From positions 62,001 to 126,000 of the forward strand of contig NZ_WUWN01000001.1 of assembly GCF_009846865.1 (NCBI RefSeq): 64,000 nucleotides of DNA. Reading direction: 5' to 3'. Origin of the DNA: Puerhibacterium puerhi (GTDB lineage Bacteria; Actinomycetota; Actinomycetes; Actinomycetales; Cellulomonadaceae). The notes beneath the pieces are model-generated. The model saw nothing but the letters and a program-made list of their open reading frames with translations, had not been told where the DNA came from and did no database searches. Positions 52,101-59,898 of the stretch are shown here, piece after piece (the stretch's first letter is position 1; each line of letters starts with the position of its first letter). The position numbers were made by a program, and so were the translations under genes.

Positions 52101-55100
52101 CCACCGTGACCGCCCCCGTGGCGCGGGCCGCGTAGGTGTCCTCGACGCCGTAGTAGAAGGTGTGGACGCCCGCCTCGCCCGGCGTCGTCATCCGCACGAC
52201 GCCGTCCACGACCTCCGCCTCGAGCGGCTCGCCACCCTCGAGGGAGCCGGGCACCAGGCCGATCGGGTCGCCGTCCGGGTCGGAGTCGTTGGCTGCGGCG
52301 TCGACCGCGACGGCGCGGCCCGGGCGCACGTGCGTGCCGTCGTCGACCGCCACCGGCGGCTGGTTGGTGGTCGCCGTCGGCGCGATGCCCACGCGCACGG
52401 TCCCGACGGCGGACGCACCGCGGGTGTCCGTGACGCGGTAGCCGAACGTGTCGACGCCGACGGCGTCGGCGGCCGCCGTGTACTGCAGCGCGCCGTCGAC
52501 GATCTCGACGGTGCCCTTGGTGGGGGCGGTCGCCACCGCGTCGAGCGTCACGAGGTCGCCGTCGGGGTCGGTGCCCTCGAGCGGCGGGACGACCTGGACC
52601 GTGCCGCCGGACAGCACGCGCGCCTCGACGTCGGGCAGCTGCGGCGCGGCGTTCTCCGGCGTGTCGACGACCCGGATCGTCACCTGCGCCGAGTCGCGCT
52701 GCCCGCGGGCGTCCGTGACCTCGTAGACCGCGTAGGCGACGCCGGCCTCGCCGCCCGCCTTGAAGCGCACCGTGTCCTCGGCGACGAACGCCTCGCCCAG
52801 GCCCGGGTCCGGCTCCTCGACGAGCTCGGGCACCACGCTCAGCTCGAGGCCGTCGGGGTGGGAGTCGTTCGCCAGCACCGGCACGGTGACCACGTCGCCC
52901 GTGTGCACGGTGATCTCGTCCGGCGCGGCGTCCGGCGGGCGCAGCCGCTCGGGCGCCGGGATGGGCACCACCTGCAGCTGGCCCGTGCTCGTCGCGGCCC
53001 CGTTGGAGACCGTGTAGGTCACGGTGACCGGCGACGCGAGGCGGCGGGTCTCCGTCACCCGCAGCACCTGGTGGGCGAGGACCGCGACGGTCACGCCGGC
53101 GTCCTGGGGCACCTCGACGGACTGCACCACGAGCACCCCGCCGGTGGGGTCGGTGTCGTTGGCCAGCACGTCCACGAGCGCGGAGCCGCCGGCGGGCAGC
53201 AGCACCTGGTCGGCGACCGCCACCGGGGGGCTGGCCTGCTCCGGCGGCGCCACCACGTCGACGCGCACCAGGCCGGTCGAGGCGCTCGGGCCGTCGCTCA
53301 CCTGGTAGGTCAGGTCGTAGCTGCCGGGCTCGGCGCTGGTGAACCGGAACGTGCCCGCCGTGTAGTTGGGGGCGACCTCCGCCGGTGCCTGCTCGGCGAC
53401 GTTCACGAGGCGCAGCAGGTCGCCGTTCGGGTCGGAGTCGTTCTCCAGCGGCTCCACGGTGACGGCCTGCCCCGCGACGACGGTGACGTGGTCGTTGACG
53501 GGGACCGGCGGCTCCGCGGCGGCGACGACGTCGACGAGCAGCGTGCCCTCGACCACCATGCCCCGCTCGTCGGCCACGGTGAGCGCCACGGTCTTGCGCC
53601 CGGCCGACCTGCCGGCGTCGCGCAGCTCGACGGTGCCGTCGGGTCGCGACCGGACCTCGTCGCGCGCCACCGTCGCGGCCGCGCTGGCGAGCACGAGGTC
53701 GTCGCCGTCGGGGTCCCGGAAGTACGGCAGCACGTCGATCTCGGCAGTGCCGCCCTTGGCGACCTTGAGCACCGGCTCGCCGGTCTGCTCCGGCGGGGAG
53801 CCCTCCTCGTCGGGGACCACCCGGACCGTCGCCCTCGCGTCGGCCGTCCCGCCGCGCCCGTCGGACACCGTGTAGGTGAGGGTGAACGTGCCCTCGGTCC
53901 CCCGCGGCACGTCGGCCTGCAGCGCGGCGCCGCCGAGGACCGGGCTCACCCCGAGGCCGCGGGCCGGCCGTGCCACCGACGCCGTGAGCACGTCGCCGTC
54001 CGGGTCGACGTCGTTGGCGAGCACGTCCAGCACGGTGGTGCGCCCGGCGCGCACGCCGATCTCGTCGTCCTTCGGCTGGGGCGGGCGGTTGGGCCGGCTG
54101 CGGTCGGCGACGAACTGGTCGACCTGCTCCGGCGTCGTCTCCTCGGACTCCGTCTCCTCGCCCTCGGCGTCCTCGGGCATCACGAGGTCCCAGTCGTCGA
54201 CCTTCTGGAAGGAGTCGGCGGCCATCCACACCGTGCCGGCCGCCAGGTCGTTGAGCACGATGGCGTCGCGGTTGACGCGGTACTCCAGCCGCGACTGCGG
54301 CCCGAGGCCCTCGAGCGCGCGGTCCACGTCGTGGTCGGCGCCCGCGCAGTCCCGGACCACCTGGCCGGTCTGCGACCACGCACCGTAGGAGCAGCCGCCG
54401 AGCTGGACCGGCGCCGCCGGCAGGCCGGAGGCGTGCCGCACGAGCGCGTCGCCGCCGCCCAGCGGTTGGCTGACCAGGCCGGAGGTCGTGGCCACGAGGA
54501 CCTGGTCCGCCGCCGCCGAGGGCTGCTGGAGCCGGGCCTCGCCCGGGTCCTGCACCTCGACGGCGTCGCCGCCGGGCAGCAGCAGCCGGCCGGCGGACCG
54601 GTCGAGCACGACCGGGTCGTCGCCCACGGCGGTCACCTCGACCTCGGCACCGGGCGCGACGTCCAGGGCCGACGTCGCGGGGTCCCGGGGCGTGCCGTTG
54701 ACAGTGGTGGGCACGGTGACCAGGCGCCCGGCGGCGGTGTCGACGGCCAGCACGGTGCCGTCGCGCGCGACCGTGACGGCAGCGGCCTGCTCGAGCTCGG
54801 CGACGGGGTCCACCTCGTCGGGGTCGAAGGCGGCGACGCCGTCGAACGGCAGGACCCACAGCCGCCCGTCCTCGGTGTCGAGCACGGCGGCGGTGGCCGC
54901 CGCGGAGGCGACCACCGACCCGGCCGGCGCGCGCAGGGTGCCGCCCAGCTCCAGGTGCGCGGGGTCCACGGGGGCGGCGTTGGCGCCGTCGGTCTGCAGG
55001 ACCCGCTGGGCGTCCTGCTGGACGTCGAACGTGGAGCTGCCGGCGAGGATCGTGCCGTCGAGGGCCTGCGACTCGGTGTTGAACCGGCCGAGCAGGCCGG

Positions 55101-55248
55101 CGGACGTCTTCGTCACCCACACGCCCGAGTCGTTGAGGTCGACGTCGGCGGTGGCCTCCCCCTCGGAGACGACGGCGAGCGTCACCACCGTCGCCGCCAG
55201 CACGCTGACGACGGCGGCCGAGGCGGTCGTCCGCCGTCCGCGCGTCAT
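49168..55248 (-). CDS. Giant Ig-like/cadherin-like and fibronectin type III surface protein B
   Basis: A 2,026-residue paralogue of surface protein A with the same layout: N-terminal signal-anchor (ASAAVVSVLAATVVTLAVV), shared segments such as LNDSGVWVTKTSAGLL and QLGGCSYGAW, the same acidic linker, NDxDPDGD repeats and Fn3 domains. Only the C-terminal ~130 residues differ strongly (ending ...SNHAPW). Domain count and length are nearly identical, so they arose by tandem duplication. ATG chosen; a GTG at 55253 after GGGGGC is possible. No copy of the locus palindrome precedes it; TATGCT at 55333-55338 may be its -10. Confidence 0.88.
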   Translation of the reverse strand: MTRGRRTTASAAVVSVLAATVVTLAVVSEGEATADVDLNDSGVWVTKTSAGLLGRFNTESQALDGTILAGSSTFDVQQDAQRVLQTDGANAAPVDPAHLELGGTLRAPAGSVVASAAATAAVLDTEDGRLWVLPFDGVAAFDPDEVDPVAELEQAAAVTVARDGTVLAVDTAAGRLVTVPTTVNGTPRDPATSALDVAPGAEVEVTAVGDDPVVLDRSAGRLLLPGGDAVEVQDPGEARLQQPSAAADQVLVATTSGLVSQPLGGGDALVRHASGLPAAPVQLGGCSYGAWSQTGQVVRDCAGADHDVDRALEGLGPQSRLEYRVNRDAIVLNDLAAGTVWMAADSFQKVDDWDLVMPEDAEGEETESEETTPEQVDQFVADRSRPNRPPQPKDDEIGVRAGRTTVLDVLANDVDPDGDVLTASVARPARGLGVSPVLGGAALQADVPRGTEGTFTLTYTVSDGRGGTADARATVRVVPDEEGSPPEQTGEPVLKVAKGGTAEIDVLPYFRDPDGDDLVLASAAATVARDEVRSRPDGTVELRDAGRSAGRKTVALTVADERGMVVEGTLLVDVVAAAEPPVPVNDHVTVVAGQAVTVEPLENDSDPNGDLLRLVNVAEQAPAEVAPNYTAGTFRFTSAEPGSYDLTYQVSDGPSASTGLVRVDVVAPPEQASPPVAVADQVLLPAGGSALVDVLANDTDPTGGVLVVQSVEVPQDAGVTVAVLAHQVLRVTETRRLASPVTVTYTVSNGAATSTGQLQVVPIPAPERLRPPDAAPDEITVHTGDVVTVPVLANDSHPDGLELSVVPELVEEPDPGLGEAFVAEDTVRFKAGGEAGVAYAVYEVTDARGQRDSAQVTIRVVDTPENAAPQLPDVEARVLSGGTVQVVPPLEGTDPDGDLVTLDAVATAPTKGTVEIVDGALQYTAAADAVGVDTFGYRVTDTRGASAVGTVRVGIAPTATTNQPPVAVDDGTHVRPGRAVAVDAAANDSDPDGDPIGLVPGSLEGGEPLEAEVVDGVVRMTTPGEAGVHTFYYGVEDTYAARATGAVTVEVDPDAPLLRPVARDDVVPQGSVDGDTVTVDVLRNDSDPDGVASQLEVSVDAAAEEAGVTVADDGAVTVPLTGSPQVLTYTVTDVDGQTARAFLRVPRDGQGPRLRSPLPPLEVVSGEPLTLDLTELVVVAEGRRPRLTAEDRVTAVSGQREVQDATTVVFTSADDFVGAASVSFEVSDATGQDDPDARVATLSVPITVVAAENLPPELTGTPAVEVAAGEEAGVDVARFVDDPDGDPVTVRVAGSVDGLSTSVQGTRVTVRADASLPRGSEISVPVSVADADHPPVEGRVAVTVVGSTRPLVRATDDVVEDAHQGEPVSVPVLRNDSNPFPDEDLVLVGAACETGAGTVAVDGDELVVTPADDFVGVLVARYRVQDATGDPEREVEGRVQVTVLGRPETPRAPQVQEVRSQTVVLTWDPPADNGAPITGYTVRANDGRTQDCASTTCTVTGLTNDVTYTFTVTATNDVGDSDASPASPEARPDQRPDQPDAPTLEFGDGSLAVSWTNRTYSDRSPIECVNLEISPAPPSGAIQKPCVTGTSTTWSGLTNGVAYTVRVQAVNGAPDPSDWSVPSAPMVPAGPPERPGAPRATRTDTALGGVAQVTWSAPDGNGDGPTRYHVTTVRDGQSIATDTVTGTTFEARDLDPGASYAFVVVAENKAGRSPASPASAAVVPYGTPATPTGASAAVDPATPSGRVIVSWSRLAAADLRGPDGYYQVRTAGGEWKTGDQATTDSGRFVYTGLSNGTRYTFQVRACNQYRCGPAADTNAATPYTTPDRPGVSYSRTGEQTGRFTVRAGGDGGESVDRLEYRLNGGGWQRTGGTVDVGPAWATTYTLEARACNAAGCGPSQSASGRTDPDPATRTMTITKGASSDKGTADDGCYTETYGPDVQDCHYLHLELRNGTPSTTVTYTCWTTDDYWGRAESPRQYAGPYTFRTDGNGSFSGDLTCQHTYVGESTWIVATSPAWGESNHAPW

Positions 55249-55370
55249 CCTCACGCTGCCCCCTGGCTCCTGGTCGCGACGCCGGCCATCCCCCCGGCCG
55301 GGCGTGCTGCCCCGGCTCCGGCTCGCGCCCGCAGCATACCGACGCCGCCGCGCACGGCGCGCAGGCGGAG

Positions 55371-55385
55371 GCGCCCGTCGGGCGC
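55371..55385 (-). terminator. Weak hairpin after the polyprenyl synthase
   Basis: GCGCCC-GTC-GGGCGC, a compact inverted repeat 36 bp past the stop on the minus strand. Short and without a U-tract. Confidence 0.3.
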
Positions 55386-55402
55386 GCAGGCTCGGGCCCG
55401 CC

Positions 55403-55432
55403 GGATCAGGCGGCGCGGGATCAGGCGGCGCG
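55403..55432. repeat. 15-bp direct duplication at the polyprenyl synthase stop codon
   Basis: GGATCAGGCGGCGCG occurs twice in tandem, the inner copy containing the stop. The unit is a multiple of 3, giving a second in-frame stop 5 codons on. Confidence 0.85.
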
Positions 55433-56467
55433 GTCCGCCAGGGCCGTGGCGAAGCGGACCAGCGCCTCCTTGACGGGCCCCTCCGGCAGCGGGTCGAGCT
55501 CCGCGGCGGCCTCGCGCGCCCACCGGACGGCGAGGCCGCGCGTCTCGGCCAGCACGTCGTGCGCCCGCAGCCGCTCGACGGCGTCGGCGAGCACCGCGTC
55601 GGAGGACAGGTCGCCGTCGAGCAGCGCGAGCAGGTCCTCGTCCCCCGGCTGGGTCGTGCCGCGGGCCACGCGCTGGCGCAGGAGCAGCACGGGCATCGTG
55701 GGGACCTTCTCGCGCAGGTCGGTGCCGGGCGTCTTGCCCGACTCCGCGCCCGAGGAGGCCAGGTCGAGGACGTCGTCGGCGAGCTGGAAGGCGACGCCGA
55801 GCTTCTCGCCGTAGGCACCGACCACCTCGACGACCTCGTCGTCGCAGCCGCCGTAGACCGCCCCGAACCGCGCGGCGGTGGCCAGCAGCGAGGCGGTCTT
55901 GTCGGCGAGCACCTGCAGGTAGTGCTCGACCGGGTCCTCGCCCGCGGCCGGGCCCGTGGTCTCGTGCAGCTGGCCCAGGCACAGCCGCTCGAACGTCGTC
56001 GCCTGGCGCACCACGGCGTCGGGCCCCAGCGCGGCCACGCGCGTGGACGCGCGCGCGAAGAGCAGGTCGCCCACGAGGATCGCGACGGTGTTGCCCCACA
56101 GCGAGTGCACGCTCGGGGCACCCCGGCGCAGGGGCGCGGAGTCCATGACGTCGTCGTGGTACAGCGAGGCGAGGTGCGTCAGCTCGACGACGACGGCGGC
56201 GTCGACCAGCTCCGGCCGCGTGCCGTCGCCGAGCTCGCCGGTGAGCAGGGTGAGGAACGGGCGCAGCCGCTTGCCGCCGGCGGCGACGAGGTGGCGCGAG
56301 GCGTCGTCGGCCAGCCGGTCGGCGTTCTCGACGGCCTCGGCGAGCGCCTCCTCGACGGTCCGCATCCGCTCCACGAGCCGCTCCGCGAGGGCGGGGTCGG
56401 ACAGCGGGATGGCCGTCGCCGCGGTCGCGACGGTCGGCACGGCGGGGGGCTGGTCGGGCAGGCTCAC
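55421..56467 (-). CDS. Long-chain polyprenyl diphosphate synthase (menaquinone side chain)
   Basis: trans-Prenyltransferase that elongates farnesyl or geranylgeranyl diphosphate with isopentenyl diphosphate, most likely for the menaquinone tail. The 348-residue protein has GGKRLRP, the first Asp-rich motif LYHDDVMD and the second QLADDVLD, plus GxKT-type ESGKTPGTDL. Starts at GTG overlapping the nuoN stop by 4 bp. Translational coupling to complex I, which reduces menaquinone, supports this role. Chain length cannot be read from sequence. Confidence 0.92.
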   Translation of the reverse strand: MSLPDQPPAVPTVATAATAIPLSDPALAERLVERMRTVEEALAEAVENADRLADDASRHLVAAGGKRLRPFLTLLTGELGDGTRPELVDAAVVVELTHLASLYHDDVMDSAPLRRGAPSVHSLWGNTVAILVGDLLFARASTRVAALGPDAVVRQATTFERLCLGQLHETTGPAAGEDPVEHYLQVLADKTASLLATAARFGAVYGGCDDEVVEVVGAYGEKLGVAFQLADDVLDLASSGAESGKTPGTDLREKVPTMPVLLLRQRVARGTTQPGDEDLLALLDGDLSSDAVLADAVERLRAHDVLAETRGLAVRWAREAAAELDPLPEGPVKEALVRFATALADRAA

Positions 56468-58218
56468 GGCACGAACTTAGCCGCCTCGGAGGCCAGATCG
56501 AGAACCGAGGAGGGCAGCACGCCCAGCAGCAGCACGGCCGCGGCGCACACGGCGACGACGAACGTCGCCGTCCCGGGGCCCGCGGCCACCGTCACGACGG
56601 CCCGCGCGGCCGGTCGCGTGGCGGTCGCCACACCGCTGCCGGGCGTGTCGGCGCCGGCCGGCGCGGGGCTCGGGGACGGGGCGGCCGGCGCTCCCGCCGA
56701 GGCGTCCGCGGGCGGGGTGAGCACCATGAGCACGATGACGCGCAGGTAGAAGAACACCGCCACCGCCGAGGCGATCACGCCGAGCAGCGCGAGCGGCCAG
56801 GCGCCGGCGTCGACGGCCGCCGCGAACGCCCCGAGCTTGGCGACGAACCCGGCGGTGAGCGGGATGCCGGCCATCGACAGCAGGAACAGCGCGAACGCCG
56901 CCGTCAGCCAGGGGGCCGTGCGGCCGAGGCCGGCCCACTGCGCCAGGTGCGTCGCCTCGCCGAGCACGACGCCGTCGCCGCCGTCGTCCCCGTCCCCGCC
57001 GTCCTCCCCGGCGGCGCCCCGCGCCGCCCGCCCGGGCGTCTGCAGCCGCTCGCGCACCAGCGTGACCACCGCGAACGCGCCGACCGTGGCCACGCCGTAG
57101 GCGAGCAGGTAGAACAGCACGGCGGCGCTGCCCCGCTCGTCGAGCCCGACGAGCCCCACGAGGATGAAGCCGGCGTGGGCGATCGAGGAGTACGCGAGCA
57201 GGCGCTTGACGTCGGTCTGCACGGCGCCGACGACGGTGCCGACCGCCATCGTGACCACGGCCACCGCCCACAGCAGCACCTCGACGTCGTGCCGCATGCC
57301 CGGGTCCATGGCGGCGGCGAGCCCGAGCAGCACGCGCACCAGCGCCCCGACGGCGGCGGCCTTGGTGCAGGCGGCCATGAACCCGGTGATCGGCGTGGGC
57401 GCGCCGGTGTACACGTCGGGCGTCCAGGTGTGGAACGGCGCGGCGCCCACCTTGAACAGCAGGCCCGCCGCGACGAGCACGAGGCCGGCGACGGCGAGCA
57501 GGGGCGTGCCGGCCAGCGGCGAGTCCCCCTCCCCCGCCAGCGCGGCGGCGATCGCGGGCAGGCGCACCGACCCGGCGAAGCCGTACAGCAGCGCGACGCC
57601 GAAGATCAGCAGGGCGGAGGCGAACGACCCCAGCACGAAGTACTTGAACGCCGCCTCCTGGCTCAGCAGCCGGCGGCGCCGGGCGGTGGCGCACAGCACG
57701 TACAGCGGCAGGCTGAGCACCTCGAGCGCGATGAACAGCACGACGAGGTCGTCGGTGGCGGGGAACAGCAGCATGCCGCCGGTGGCGAACAGCAGCAGGG
57801 GGTAGACCTCCGTCTGCTCGAGGCCGGCGCGGCGGGCCTGCTCCTCGTAGGTGCTGCCCGGCACGGACGCGGCGGTGGGCGCGAAGGCGTCCTGCCCCGC
57901 GCTGCGGTCGGCCACGACGAGCACGCCGAGCAGCGCGCACAGCGCGACCACCGCCTGCACGCCCAGGCCGAACGGCGTCAGCTGGTAGGTGCCGCCGGCC
58001 ACGGCGACCCCGCCCTCCGCCTGCACCCGGCCCCACAGCAGCGCGACGGCCACCAGCGCCCCGGCCAGCGCGGCGATCGTGAGCACCACCTGGACGCCGC
58101 GGCGCCCGCGGGCCGGCACGAAGGCCTCGACGAGCACGCCGAGCACGCCCGCGGCGAGCACCACGAGCACCGGCGAGACGGCACCCCAGTCGATGGTGGT
58201 GGGGACGAAGTCGGTCAC
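56464..58218 (-). CDS. nuoN: NADH-quinone oxidoreductase subunit N
   Basis: Antiporter-like proton-pumping subunit of complex I, 584 residues. It has about 14 helices with the conserved core FKVGAAPFHTWTPDVYTGAP, MAACTKAAAVGAL and RLLAYSSIAHAGF. An unusual Gly/Asp-rich insertion (GAAGEDGGDGDDGGDGVV) sits in a loop near residue 400, and a Pro/Ala/Ser-rich loop near 515. GTG start overlaps the nuoM stop. Confidence 0.96.
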   Translation of the reverse strand: MTDFVPTTIDWGAVSPVLVVLAAGVLGVLVEAFVPARGRRGVQVVLTIAALAGALVAVALLWGRVQAEGGVAVAGGTYQLTPFGLGVQAVVALCALLGVLVVADRSAGQDAFAPTAASVPGSTYEEQARRAGLEQTEVYPLLLFATGGMLLFPATDDLVVLFIALEVLSLPLYVLCATARRRRLLSQEAAFKYFVLGSFASALLIFGVALLYGFAGSVRLPAIAAALAGEGDSPLAGTPLLAVAGLVLVAAGLLFKVGAAPFHTWTPDVYTGAPTPITGFMAACTKAAAVGALVRVLLGLAAAMDPGMRHDVEVLLWAVAVVTMAVGTVVGAVQTDVKRLLAYSSIAHAGFILVGLVGLDERGSAAVLFYLLAYGVATVGAFAVVTLVRERLQTPGRAARGAAGEDGGDGDDGGDGVVLGEATHLAQWAGLGRTAPWLTAAFALFLLSMAGIPLTAGFVAKLGAFAAAVDAGAWPLALLGVIASAVAVFFYLRVIVLMVLTPPADASAGAPAAPSPSPAPAGADTPGSGVATATRPAARAVVTVAAGPGTATFVVAVCAAAVLLLGVLPSSVLDLASEAAKFVP

Positions 58219-59852
58219 TGCAGGCTCCCCTCGGTGGGCGCGGCGTCGGCGGGCGGATGGACCGGCCCGACGTCGGTGGCGCCGACGAGCTCGACGGAGC
58301 GCACTCCGGGCGCGGCGACGTACCCGGTGACGAGGCCGGGCGCCACGCCCAGCACGAGCAGGGCGGCCACCAGCACGCCGGCCACGGTGCGCTCGCGGCC
58401 GCCGAGGTCGCGCGCGGCGGCGACGTCGGGCGCGACGTCGCCGGTGAACATCCGCTGGTAGGTCAGCAGCACGTAGACGGCGGCCAGCACGACGGCGGGC
58501 ACGGCGACGAGCGCGGCGGCGTGGGCGCGGGCGAACGCGCCGAGGAACACCATGATCTCGGAGACGAACGTGGCCAGGCCGGGCAGCGCCGCGGCGGACA
58601 GGCCCGCGACCAGGAAGGTGCCCCCGAGCACCGGGGCGACCCGGCGCAGCCCCCCGTAGTCGGCGATGCGCTGGCTGGCGGCCGGGTGCCGGGCGATCGC
58701 GAAGCCGGCGACGAGGAACAGCGCCCCGGTGGAGATGCCGTGGTTGAGCATCATGAGGCTCGAGCCGGCCATCCCCAGGGAGGTGAACGTGAAGATTCCC
58801 AGCACGATGAACCCGAAGTGGCTCACCGACGTGTACCCGACCAGGCGCAGCAGGTCGCTCTGCCCGATCGCCAGGACAGCCCCGTAGAGGATCGACACCA
58901 CCGCCAGCACCACGATCGCCGGCGCCGCCCAGCGGGACGCCTCGGGGAACAGCGGCAGGCAGAGCGTGAGCATGCCGAACGTGCCGACCTTGTCCAGCAC
59001 GCAGATCAGCAGCGTGGACGTGCCGGGCGTGGCGTTCTGCGCCACGTCGGGCAGCCACGAGTGCACCGGCACCAGCGGCGCCTTGACGGCGAACGCGAGG
59101 AAGAACGCGCAGAACATCAGCCGCTCGGCGGTGGTGCCCATCGACAGGCCGGTGAGGTTCGCGGTGAGGAACGCGTCGGCGGGCCGCGCGCCGGTGGCCG
59201 GGTCGACGGGCACCTGCAGGTACAGCGCGATCACCGCGACCAGCATGATCAGCCCGCCGGCCAGGGAGTAGAGCAGGAACTTCGTGGCCGCGTAGCGGCG
59301 CTGCGCGCCCTGCCCGAACCCCCCGACCAGGAAGAACGCCGGCACGAGCATGGCCTCGAACAGCACGTAGAACAGCAGCACGTCGCGCGCGGCGAACACC
59401 GCCACCATGAACGACTCGAGCACGAGCACCGTGGCGAGGTACCGCCGCAGGCGCACCGGGTCGCCGCCCTGCTCGCGCCACGCCGCGAGGATCACCAGCG
59501 GCACCAGCCCCACCGACAGCGCCACGAGCAGCAGCCCCACGCCGTCCACGCCGACGGCGTAGCTGGCGCCGACCGCCGGGATCCACGGCCGGGTCTCGGC
59601 GAGCTGGTGCTCGGCCGCGCGCGCGGTGTCGAACGCGGCGATCGCGCCGACGCCGAGGGCCACCTCGACCAGGGAGCCGCCGAGCGCCACGACGCGGGCC
59701 GCGCGGGCGCCGAACGCCCCCGTGCCGAGCGTCCCGGCGCTGCCCGGCGCCGAGCCGGCGGGCCGGCCGCGGCCGCGCCCGGTCACCGCCGTCGCGGCCG
59801 CCGCGACCAGCGGCCAGACGATCAGCGCCGTCAACCACGGAAAGGTCGTCAT
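58215..59852 (-). CDS. nuoM: NADH-quinone oxidoreductase subunit M
   Basis: Second antiporter-like subunit, 545 residues, with LVPLVILAAWREQGGD, FVLFEAML-type YVLFEAMLVPAFFLVGGFG, KAPLVPVHSWLPDVAQNATP and LVGYTSVSHFGFIVLGIF. ATG start, 46 bp after the nuoL stop. Standard length for the family. Confidence 0.97.
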   Translation of the reverse strand: MTTFPWLTALIVWPLVAAAATAVTGRGRGRPAGSAPGSAGTLGTGAFGARAARVVALGGSLVEVALGVGAIAAFDTARAAEHQLAETRPWIPAVGASYAVGVDGVGLLLVALSVGLVPLVILAAWREQGGDPVRLRRYLATVLVLESFMVAVFAARDVLLFYVLFEAMLVPAFFLVGGFGQGAQRRYAATKFLLYSLAGGLIMLVAVIALYLQVPVDPATGARPADAFLTANLTGLSMGTTAERLMFCAFFLAFAVKAPLVPVHSWLPDVAQNATPGTSTLLICVLDKVGTFGMLTLCLPLFPEASRWAAPAIVVLAVVSILYGAVLAIGQSDLLRLVGYTSVSHFGFIVLGIFTFTSLGMAGSSLMMLNHGISTGALFLVAGFAIARHPAASQRIADYGGLRRVAPVLGGTFLVAGLSAAALPGLATFVSEIMVFLGAFARAHAAALVAVPAVVLAAVYVLLTYQRMFTGDVAPDVAAARDLGGRERTVAGVLVAALLVLGVAPGLVTGYVAAPGVRSVELVGATDVGPVHPPADAAPTEGSLQ

Positions 59853-59898
59853 CGTCCCTCCCCCTCAGTCCTCGTGCCGGCCCCCACGCACGGCCGCC

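Noticed and set aside
43597-55473. A nearly 12-kb open frame on the plus strand opposite the two giant surface protein genes
   Set aside because: It is an antisense shadow created by extreme third-position GC. Its translation is Arg/Val/His/Gly/Asp-rich without domains, while the minus strand gives clear Ig-like and Fn3 repeats.
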